Part shown: piece after piece, positions 5,884 through 11,700 of the stretch
Layout of the letters: each line of letters starts with the position of its first letter
Numbering within the stretch: position 1 is the stretch's first letter
DNA from: Candidatus Methanophagales archaeon
Lineage (GTDB): Archaea; Halobacteriota; Syntropharchaeia; Alkanophagales; Methanospirareceae
Direction: 5' to 3'
DNA: 11,700 nucleotides
NCBI GenBank assembly: GCA_003601795.1
Contig: PIXU01000096.1
Coordinates: 1-11,700 of the forward strand
Notes under the pieces: generated by a model
Seen by the model: only the letters and a program-made list of their open reading frames with translations
Databases searched by the model: none
What the model was told of the DNA's origin: nothing
Position numbers and translations under genes: made by a program

Positions 5884-7854
5884 TTAATCCGCTCCTAATA
5901 GTATATTTATCCTTTTACTGATATCTTCAAAAAGGGGATAATCGTGATCCAATATAAGATCCTGTGCTTCCAAATAGTAATCTAATGCACGTTCCTTTTT
6001 CCCTTTCGGATAAAAAACATCACCGATGTTCATCAAAGTTCGGGCTGCTTCTATTCTGCTACCCATTTCTTGGAAAATTCCCAAAGCCTTCTTGTAATAT
6101 TCCAAAACCTTATCAAGTTCTCTTTTGGTTCGGTAGACATTGCCGATGTGTTCAAGTGAAATTGCCATTCCTTCTTTTATTCCCAACTCCTCATCCAGTC
6201 TCAATGCCTTCCCGAGATAGCCCAGAGCCTTGTCAAGTTCTCCTTTGATTCGGTAGACTATGCCTATATTTCCATAGTTTGCTGCAATTCCTTCTTTTCT
6301 TCCTAGCTCTTCATCCAACTTTAAAGCCTTCTCGTAGTATTCCAAAGCCTTGTAGAATTCTCCTTTGCTTAGGTAGACACTTCCTATGTTTCCGAGGTCT
6401 CTTGCTATCCCTTCTTTATCTCCTAACTCTTTATCCCGTTTCAATGCCTTCCCGAGATATTCCAAAGCCTTTTCAAATTCTCCTTTGACTGGGTAGATCA
6501 TGCCAATGTTTCCAAGGCCTGCTGCCATTCCTTCTTTTATTCCAAACTCCTCGTCCAGTTTCAATGCCTTCTCGAAATATTCCAGCGCCTTTTCAAGCTC
6601 TCCTTTAGCCCGATAGACATTACCTATGTTTCCCGTTGCATTTACTTCCCATTCTTTATCCACACCTCTTGCTTTCTGGAGAAGATGATTCCATGCACAA
6701 AGTGCTTGTCCTAATTTCCCCCATGTGTAAGTTTGAGCCCCGACAGAATTGATAGCTTCATAATTCTCTGTCTGTTTTATTAACTCCTCAAAAATATCGG
6801 GTTCATTTAGAACTTCAAAAAGTATGAAAATCGAATCAAACTCAGATTTAACCTTTTCCATTGCTTCACAATATAGCTCCTTCTTATTTTTGATTGCTAT
6901 TGGTTGTATATTCCGCAAATACTCTCTAAAAAGCGGATGATATATTCGGTAGGATTTTTCTCCTAATTTTACAAGTATCCCTCTTTCAATAATATCATTC
7001 AGCGAAGTATCCACTCTTTCACCGCAAAAAGCCTCTATCAAATTCAAATTCAAAGTCGCAGGTGCAATTGCCAACCTCTTTATAACCCCCTGAGAATCTT
7101 CTTTCAATGTATTTAAAACATCCTTGTGAATCCTGTCGAGATTATATTCCATGTCGTCATCTCTTAAGGTCTTCAGGAACTCAAACATCTCATTCTCGAC
7201 GTTTTTCCCATCGCAAATATAAGCAAGCGACCTCGCAACATACGGATATCCCTTTGAAAGAGATATAATCCTCCTCACAATCGCATCTGAAAAATTTGGA
7301 CATTCTCTTCTCACTATCTTCTCCATACTCTTGTCGCTTAATTTCTCCAACTCAACAACTTCATAAGAACCCGCTCTCAGCTTGACGTCAGGCTTGTAAG
7401 GAGTGGCAACCTCAAGAACGAATCTCAACCGTTCATTCCTACGAGAAGCCACAAAAATAGTTTCAATCTCTTCTTTCTTTAATTCGTGTGCGTTTTCCAC
7501 AAAAATCATCTTCTCTTCCGATTTCTCCATATATTCCAAAACAGAAGGCTCTCTTGGCTTCCAACTTATTCCACCGCTAACAATAAAGCCACCTGAAGCA
7601 CCTGTTAATATTTTGTCAGGCAAGAAAATTCGACTTACCTCACTAGAAAACAATGAGCCATACTCAATATGATGGCACTCTTTTTGATTTTCAAAATCCT
7701 TCTCTACGACTTTTATCAGGTTTGTCTTCCCAATTCCCCTTCCCCCTGTTATGACTACAATCCCATTCTTCTCAATTTTTTCTTTAAGCTCTTTGGTTTC
7801 TTCTTCTCTTCCTACAAAATTGTCATCGTATTGCAGTTTTAAAATCTCAATCAT
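5884..7854 (-). CDS. STAND-type NTPase with C-terminal TPR array
   Basis: This 656-aa protein leads the cassette. The N-terminal NTPase has FVGREEE at 13-19, Walker A GGRGIGKT at 37-44, a Walker-B-like strand MIFVEN at 116-121, and the GxP signature GYPYVA at 202-207 typical of STAND ATPases. A winged-helix-like region follows (about 245-315, ending YRIYHPLFREYL), then a helical linker and six 40-residue TPR units (about 406-632). The TPRs have GNIG-like starts at 408, 448, 488, 528, 568 and 608. STAND proteins are ATP-driven switches in which the repeats sense a ligand and the NTPase oligomerises. No N-terminal effector domain is present: the NTPase begins at about residue 10. The Walker B has Glu-Asn where Asp-Asp/Glu is usual. 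The last 50 residues match the C-terminus of the third cassette gene. The ATG at 7854 is preceded by an AT-rich box. A defence or signalling role is inferred from architecture only. Confidence 0.85.
   Translation of the reverse strand: MIEILKLQYDDNFVGREEETKELKEKIEKNGIVVITGGRGIGKTNLIKVVEKDFENQKECHHIEYGSLFSSEVSRIFLPDKILTGASGGFIVSGGISWKPREPSVLEYMEKSEEKMIFVENAHELKKEEIETIFVASRRNERLRFVLEVATPYKPDVKLRAGSYEVVELEKLSDKSMEKIVRRECPNFSDAIVRRIISLSKGYPYVARSLAYICDGKNVENEMFEFLKTLRDDDMEYNLDRIHKDVLNTLKEDSQGVIKRLAIAPATLNLNLIEAFCGERVDTSLNDIIERGILVKLGEKSYRIYHPLFREYLRNIQPIAIKNKKELYCEAMEKVKSEFDSIFILFEVLNEPDIFEELIKQTENYEAINSVGAQTYTWGKLGQALCAWNHLLQKARGVDKEWEVNATGNIGNVYRAKGELEKALEYFEKALKLDEEFGIKEGMAAGLGNIGMIYPVKGEFEKALEYLGKALKRDKELGDKEGIARDLGNIGSVYLSKGEFYKALEYYEKALKLDEELGRKEGIAANYGNIGIVYRIKGELDKALGYLGKALRLDEELGIKEGMAISLEHIGNVYRTKRELDKVLEYYKKALGIFQEMGSRIEAARTLMNIGDVFYPKGKKERALDYYLEAQDLILDHDYPLFEDISKRINILLGAD
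5959..6639 (-). repeat. 120-bp tandem repeats encoding six TPR units
   Basis: The array has the same 120-bp period as that of the neighbouring TPR gene. It shares short blocks of near-identical DNA with it, for example CTTTGATTCGGTAGAC at 6243-6258, which recurs at about 3812-3828. The six units are more diverged from each other than the best pair in the other array. The array is coding throughout. Confidence 0.8.
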
Positions 7855-7924
7855 TGATAATATTAAAAGAACTAATAAAATAAAAGCAAATAAAGTAATC
7901 TAATAAAAGAGAACCAAAGAGCGT
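7855..7924. promoter_or_regulatory. Divergent promoter region, STAND cassette and valS
   Basis: These 70 bases, almost all A/T, separate two divergent genes. Read on the minus strand, TTTTATTTTATTAG (7872-7885) lies about 18-31 nt before the STAND ATG and fits a TATA box for a leaderless transcript. On the plus strand the same box, or the second CTAATAAAA copy at 7900-7908 (the first is at 7872-7880), could serve valS. No Shine-Dalgarno site is evident before valS. The two directly repeated 9-mers are 28 bp apart. Confidence 0.45.
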
Positions 7925-10393
7925 ATGAAAATGGAAAAGACATACAACCCGGAGATAATAGAGAAGAAGTGGCAGGAGAAAGTGGACGATTCGATATACT
8001 ATTTCGAGGCGTCTTCGGACAAGCCGTCTTATGTTATAGATACGCCCCCACCGTACCCTACCGGGGATTTCCACGTAGGTAATGCATTAAACTGGTGCTA
8101 CATTGATTTTATCGCACGCTACAAGCGAATGCGAGGTTACAACGTGATGTTCCCTCAAGGGTGGGACTGTCATGGACTGCCGACAGAAGTAAAGGTAGAA
8201 GAGATACATAGCATATCCCGGCATCAGATAAGCACGCATGAGTTCAGAGAGCTTTGCCGGCAGCTCACTGTGAAAAACATAGAGCAAATGAAGGGCATGA
8301 TGAAGCGGCTTGGCATGTCCATAGACTGGAGTAAAGAGTTCGTTACGATGGACGAACAATATAAACGGTATACACAACTTTCATTCGCGAAAATGTATCG
8401 TGACGGGTTGATATACCAGGCAGAGCATCCTGTGAACTGGTGCCCCCGATGCGAAACCGCTATCTCCTTTGCAGAGGTAGAATACGAAGATAGAAACGCC
8501 TATTTGAATTACATCCTGTTCCAGAAGGTTGATGGCGGAAAAGATGGAGAACATGTGGAAATCGCTACCACGAGACCAGAGCTGCTGGCGAGTTGCGTTG
8601 CCGTGGCGGTGCATCCCGATGACGACCGCTATAAGACCATCGTGGGTAAAGAACTGCGAGTGCCGATATTCGACTATTGCGTGAACGTATATGCCGACGA
8701 AAGCGTTGACCCCACATTTGGAACCGGCGTAGTAATGATATGCACGTTTGGGGACCGGCAGGACGTGAGATGGTGGAAACTGCATAATTTACCACTAAAA
8801 ACGTCAATAGACGAACGAGGGCGAATGACAGACGTTGCGAGCGGTTACGCGGGACTAACCGTAGAGGAATGCAAACGTAAGATGATAGATGATTTAAATG
8901 CTAAGGGACTGCTCAAGAGGCGGGAGAGCCTAAAACAAAGTGTGGGCGTGTGCTGGAGATGTAAAACGCCTATAGAGATTATTTCCGCAAAGCAATGGTT
9001 TGTACGCGTGCAGAAGGAGGAGATAATAAATGCAGCAAGGGAAATAAACTGGTATCCTGAGCATTTCCGCATTCGACTGGAAAATTGGGTTGAGTCTATG
9101 GACTGGGACTGGTGCATATCGCGCCAGCGGATTTTCAGCGTGCCTATCCCGGTTTGGTACTGCAAAAAATGCGGTGCCGTGAAGGTAGTCGCTGAAGATG
9201 AAGTACCGGTGGACCCGTTGACAACAAGCCCGAATTCGCCCTGTATTAATTGCGGTGGAACGGAATTTGAAGGCGAGAAAGACGTGTTAGACACATGGAT
9301 GGATTCCTCGCTGACTGCGCTCTGGGCTGCGGGCTACGACCTTAACGACTCAGCAGGAATTCCGTATGAACCCGTTGAACTGCGACCACAAGGGCACGAC
9401 ATCATAAGAACATGGGCTTTTTACTCCATCCTCCGCGCTATCGCCCTTACCGGAAAAATACCCTGGCGCACCATCTTGATAAACGGAATGGTATTAGGAG
9501 AAGACGGGTATAAAATGAGTAAATCCCGGAGTAATACCGTTTCACCGAATGAGGTAATTGAAAAACACGGTGCAGACGTATTCCGGCAGTGGGCGGCAAT
9601 TGGCGGTGCCGTGGGCTCAGACGTGCAATTCCAATGGAAGGACATAGTAGCAGCGAATAAATTCATGCAGAAACTGTGGAATATTCTCAGATTCTCTATG
9701 ATTCACCTGGCTGACTATGGCTTAGAAGAAAGCTTTACCAAAGAGAAAGAAGAAAGGAATCTGCGAGTTGTTGATAAATGGATGCTCACAAAACTGAACA
9801 GGCTCATTCTGTCGGTGACGGATTCGATGGAGCATTTCAAGTTCGATGAGGCGATGAAAAGCATCAGGACATTCGCATGGAACGTGCTTGCAGATGATTA
9901 CATTGAACTGGTGAAGTTGAGATTATACGGTCGGTCACCCTCAGGAGAGGAAGGAAAACAATCGGCTAAATATGCGTTGTACGAGACAATGAGGACGCTT
10001 TCCATACTTCTTGCGCCTTTCATTCCTTTTTTTGCCGATGAGATGCATTCATACATCACGAGTGCGAAAGGGGAGAATGAAAAGAGCGTACACGAGGAGA
10101 AATGGCCGGAGCTGGAAGTAATGCAGGACATGATTAACCAGGAAGCGGAACGAGAAGGCGAATTAATCGCGGATATTGCACGAGCGGTTAGAAATTATAA
10201 GTCTGAACGCGGTATTGCGCTAAATGCACCTCTGGGTAAAATAGAGGTATACACGGATATGGAAAGTTTAGAGACCGAAGACATAGAGAATGCAACAGCA
10301 ACGAAAGTGGAGGTGTGCGGCAGTGCAGACGAAAGCAAAAGAGAGGGGGATATTCTCGATGTGAATGGCACGAAAGCGGTGATAATCAAGTAG
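7925..10393 (+). CDS. valS: Valyl-tRNA synthetase
   Basis: ValRS charges tRNA-Val with valine and edits mischarged threonine. The class I signatures are present. PPPYPTGDFHVGN carries the HIGH-equivalent HVGN at residues 50-53, and KMSKS is at 530-534. FPQGWDCHGLPTEVKVEE is typical of ValRS rather than IleRS or LeuRS. The editing domain holds TTRPE at 215-219. Four CxxC pairs (C173/C176, C343/C346, C413/C416, C440/C443) form two zinc-knuckle pairs, as expected for archaeal-type enzymes. The tRNA-binding helical domain follows KMSKS. The bacterial C-terminal coiled coil is absent, which explains the 822-aa length. Translation may begin at ATG 7925 or at ATG 7931 two codons later. The gene diverges from the STAND cassette and is followed 46 nt later by the Sec61-beta gene. 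Confidence 0.96.
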   Translation: MKMEKTYNPEIIEKKWQEKVDDSIYYFEASSDKPSYVIDTPPPYPTGDFHVGNALNWCYIDFIARYKRMRGYNVMFPQGWDCHGLPTEVKVEEIHSISRHQISTHEFRELCRQLTVKNIEQMKGMMKRLGMSIDWSKEFVTMDEQYKRYTQLSFAKMYRDGLIYQAEHPVNWCPRCETAISFAEVEYEDRNAYLNYILFQKVDGGKDGEHVEIATTRPELLASCVAVAVHPDDDRYKTIVGKELRVPIFDYCVNVYADESVDPTFGTGVVMICTFGDRQDVRWWKLHNLPLKTSIDERGRMTDVASGYAGLTVEECKRKMIDDLNAKGLLKRRESLKQSVGVCWRCKTPIEIISAKQWFVRVQKEEIINAAREINWYPEHFRIRLENWVESMDWDWCISRQRIFSVPIPVWYCKKCGAVKVVAEDEVPVDPLTTSPNSPCINCGGTEFEGEKDVLDTWMDSSLTALWAAGYDLNDSAGIPYEPVELRPQGHDIIRTWAFYSILRAIALTGKIPWRTILINGMVLGEDGYKMSKSRSNTVSPNEVIEKHGADVFRQWAAIGGAVGSDVQFQWKDIVAANKFMQKLWNILRFSMIHLADYGLEESFTKEKEERNLRVVDKWMLTKLNRLILSVTDSMEHFKFDEAMKSIRTFAWNVLADDYIELVKLRLYGRSPSGEEGKQSAKYALYETMRTLSILLAPFIPFFADEMHSYITSAKGENEKSVHEEKWPELEVMQDMINQEAEREGELIADIARAVRNYKSERGIALNAPLGKIEVYTDMESLETEDIENATATKVEVCGSADESKREGDILDVNGTKAVIIK

Positions 10394-10408
10394 ACAATGT
10401 CCGATTAA

Positions 10409-10420
10409 TTTATTTTATTA
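10409..10420 (+). promoter_or_regulatory. Candidate TATA box of the Sec61-beta gene
   Basis: TTTATTTTATTA lies 20-31 nt before the ATG at 10440, in the short gap after valS. There is no Shine-Dalgarno sequence between it and the start codon, so a leaderless transcript is plausible. Confidence 0.4.
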
Positions 10421-10439
10421 AAACAAACATTAATAAAAC

Positions 10440-10658
10440 ATGGCAAAAAGGAAGGCATCGAAAAAGGCGAAAAAGGAAGGAGGAAGGAAAGGGGGAGGCG
10501 AAGAGCGGGGGCTTATGTCCTCTGCCGGGTTGATGCGGTATTACGATGTTGAGGAATCCGCCGTAAAATTCTCCCCGAAGACGGTACTGCTCATAGGCGT
10601 GTTTATTGGTGTAATGATACTGGGGCTGGAGATATATTACGGTGCCTGGCCCGCTTAA
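10440..10658 (+). CDS. secG: Protein translocase subunit Sec61-beta (archaeal SecG equivalent)
   Basis: This is the small third subunit of the archaeal SecYE-beta protein-conducting channel in the cytoplasmic membrane. The 72-aa protein has a very basic, glycine-rich cytosolic N-terminus (residues 1-24). The family signature SSAGLMRYYD follows at 27-36, then AVKFSPKTVL, and one membrane span at about 49-67 near the C-terminus. The length and tail-anchored layout are typical of archaeal Sec61-beta. The ATG at 10440 follows an A/T-rich promoter-like stretch. moaC begins 61 nt downstream on the same strand. Confidence 0.93.
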   Translation: MAKRKASKKAKKEGGRKGGGEERGLMSSAGLMRYYDVEESAVKFSPKTVLLIGVFIGVMILGLEIYYGAWPA

Positions 10659-10719
10659 ATCCGAGACCATAGAATTGCCAAAATCTAAAACGAAGGAGTA
10701 AAGTAGAATAAACAGCACA

Positions 10720-11172
10720 ATGCAGCGACCTGACGTGAGCATGGCCATGATAGACATAAGCAAGAAAGGGGATGTCGAGCGAGTAGCGACCGTTTCGGGC
10801 AGCATAAAATTGAAGAGCAGCACGGTAGAGAGGATAAAAAGCGGGAATATAAAGAAGGGGGATGTGCTTGGGTGTGCGGAAACGGCAGCGATATTAGCAG
10901 TGAAAAAAACGCCTGATATGATTCCGCTATGCCATCCAATAAGTATCGAAGCGGTAAAGGTTGATTTCTCGATAGGCGAGAGCGATATAAAAGCGACCGT
11001 ATCTGTGAAATCCATTGGAAAGACAGGAGTGGAGATGGATGCACTGCATGGTCTATCCGTGGCATTGCTCACGATTTGGGATATGGTGAAGTCGGAAGAG
11101 AAGGATGAAACGGGAAATTACCCGCATACGTGGATAGAGAAGATAAGAGTAGAGAGAAAAGAGAAGCGATAA
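10720..11172 (+). CDS. moaC: Cyclic pyranopterin monophosphate synthase MoaC
   Basis: MoaC makes cyclic pyranopterin monophosphate from the product of MoaA, the first committed stage of molybdopterin biosynthesis. The active-site elements are all present in the 150-aa protein: KKGDV at 45-49, PLCHP at 69-73, GKTGVEMDALHG at 100-111 and the DMVK motif at 121-124. The C-terminus YPHTWIEKIRV is normal. The N-terminus is short: the THxx segment usual before the MVDVS-like motif is absent here, where the motif reads MIDIS at 10-14. In the same frame a TAA lies at 10699-10701 and no better start exists, so ATG 10720 is used. A GGAG at 10695-10698 is rather far away. The stop is followed at once by sppA-like sequence, which suggests a deletion joint just beyond the gene. 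Confidence 0.94.
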   Translation: MQRPDVSMAMIDISKKGDVERVATVSGSIKLKSSTVERIKSGNIKKGDVLGCAETAAILAVKKTPDMIPLCHPISIEAVKVDFSIGESDIKATVSVKSIGKTGVEMDALHGLSVALLTIWDMVKSEEKDETGNYPHTWIEKIRVERKEKR

Positions 11173-11480
11173 AGGAAATGGTTTTTGAGATAAATTCTCC
11201 CGGGGGGACGCCTTTTGCATCCAAGGAGATAGCAACTTGTATAGAAAATATGGATAAGCCCGCAATAGCATGGGTACGGGAACATGCGGCTTCGGGCGCT
11301 TACTGGATTGCAAGTGCATGCGGCGAAATTGTCGCGGATGAGCTGAGCACGGTGGGGGATATAGGCGTTATGAGCATAAGACCAGACATCGGTGAGTTGA
11401 TGAAGAAGTTTGGCATAGACGTGGAGACGCTAAAGACCGGTATCTATAGTCATTTACTAATGCTTGACCCGAAGCTTTAA
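11173..11480 (+). pseudogene. sppA: Signal peptide peptidase SppA (S49) remnant
   Basis: About 90 codons match the core of the S49 peptidase SppA: VFEINSPGG, then DKPAIAWV, ASGAYWIASA with the catalytic serine, VADELSTVGDIGVMS and ELMKKFGIDVETLKTGIY. The family normally has a membrane anchor and about 60 or more residues before NSPGG, and roughly 100 after the KxGxY motif. Here both are missing. Upstream the frame runs into the end of moaC (an ATG at 11130 lies inside moaC; another is at 11178). Downstream, homology ends at KTGIY and the frame closes after a short unrelated tail (HLLMLDPKL). The catalytic lysine region is therefore at the broken edge. The piece is best read as a non-functional fragment, cut at the 5' side by a deletion and at the 3' side by an inserted element. 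Confidence 0.7.
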
Positions 11481-11700
11481 ATAGGATGAGTTGCTAAATT
11501 ATGGCATGGCAAGAACAATAGTAAAAGGCGGTAACAAAACATTAAAAAGGGAAATTACATCAGGGGAGGTAGCAAAATTTCAGCGGAGTGCGAAGGATCA
11601 CTGGGTCTGGAAGAGGGCTGAGATCATCCGGCTGGCTGCTGATGGATACAACAATCTCGAAATTGAGGAAATTACCGGCATCGATGAGAAAAATGTCAGG
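11447..11700 (+). mobile_element. Left part of an IS630-like insertion sequence (runs off the window)
   Basis: SppA homology stops within the TA-rich GTATCTATAGT (11440-11450), and a transposase-like gene starts 60 nt later. IS630/mariner elements insert at TA dinucleotides, and TA steps occur at 11445 and 11447. The left end is therefore placed here, to within a few bases. The right end is outside the window, so the terminal inverted repeat cannot be checked. Confidence 0.5.
11506..11700 (+). CDS. IS630-like transposase, N-terminal part (partial)
   Basis: An open frame starts at the ATG at 11506 and continues past the window edge, giving 65 codons. It begins MARTIVKGGNK and contains KRAEIIRLAADGYNNLEIEE, then ITGIDEKNVR. 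This is a helix-turn-helix of the kind that opens IS630-family transposases (homeodomain-like DNA-binding part). The catalytic DDE domain would lie beyond the window, so the family call rests on the HTH and the context. A neighbouring ATG at 11501 is in a frame that stops after six codons. A stand-alone HTH regulator is the main alternative. Confidence 0.65.
   Translation, partial: MARTIVKGGNKTLKREITSGEVAKFQRSAKDHWVWKRAEIIRLAADGYNNLEIEEITGIDEKNVR

Noticed and set aside
3286..6639. Regularly spaced repeats, at first sight a CRISPR-like or satellite array
   Set aside because: The period is exactly 120 bp, the frame stays open on the minus strand, and the translation is a clean 40-residue TPR unit. 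There are no short identical repeats with unique spacers.
3214..7854. Calling the cassette a proven antiphage system such as Avs
   Set aside because: Avs proteins are large single polypeptides with an N-terminal effector. No nuclease, protease or membrane effector is seen here, and no other defence gene lies in the window, so only the STAND/TPR architecture can be asserted.
7925..10393. Isoleucyl- rather than valyl-tRNA synthetase
   Set aside because: The segment FPQGWDCHGLPTEVKVEE, the TTRPELLASCVAV editing context, the 822-aa length and the zinc-knuckle pattern fit archaeal ValRS better than the longer IleRS.
10410..11072. Long minus-strand open frame of 220 codons over Sec61-beta and moaC
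   Set aside because: It lies opposite two well-recognised plus-strand genes and its translation is low-complexity Ser/Phe/Pro-rich, typical of an antisense shadow.

Overview
The window looks like part of a euryarchaeal chromosome, probably a strict anaerobe of the methanogen/ANME (methane- or alkane-oxidising) side of the tree. The archaeal markers are an archaeal/eukaryotic-type peptidyl-tRNA hydrolase (Pth2), a Sec61-beta translocon subunit, an archaeal-type valyl-tRNA synthetase, a DUF2119-like protein and a CooC-type nickel-insertion ATPase. Candidate promoters are TATA-like AT-rich boxes 20-40 nt from start codons, with few Shine-Dalgarno sites, which fits leaderless or short-leader archaeal transcripts. 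The lineage is inferred from protein resemblance only.

Layout from left to right: (a) bases 3-155 hold the last 50 codons of an unrecognised gene. (b) nadA (quinolinate synthase, +) converges with and overlaps by 9 nt a cooC-like gene (-). (c) A 164-nt intergenic stretch carries a nested inverted repeat. (d) Upstream on the minus strand lie a DUF2119-like possible zinc hydrolase and pth2. (e) The distinctive part is a tightly packed minus-strand cassette at about 7854-3214. It encodes a STAND-type NTPase with a C-terminal TPR array (656 aa), a second P-loop ATPase of AAA+/STAND type (416 aa), and a TPR protein with a Rossmann-like or degenerate NTPase-like N-terminal domain (about 477 aa). 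pth2 follows only 10 nt later. (f) valS is divergent from the cassette across a 70-nt AT-rich promoter region. (g) Downstream on the plus strand are a Sec61-beta gene, moaC, a fragment of a signal-peptide-peptidase gene (sppA), and the start of an IS630-like transposase at the window edge.

Most genes are housekeeping: NAD synthesis, CO dehydrogenase maturation, tRNA recycling, tRNA charging, secretion and molybdopterin synthesis. The cassette is the best candidate for an under-described system. Both TPR arrays use the same 40-residue (120-bp) unit and the same C-terminal cap. Two neighbouring units are almost identical at the DNA level. No toxin, nuclease or other effector domain is recognisable. 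Its organisation resembles STAND/TPR conflict or signalling modules, but a defence role is inference.

The right end records genome decay. The sppA fragment lacks its N-terminal third, because it abuts moaC directly, and loses homology at a TA-rich point just before the transposase-bearing element.
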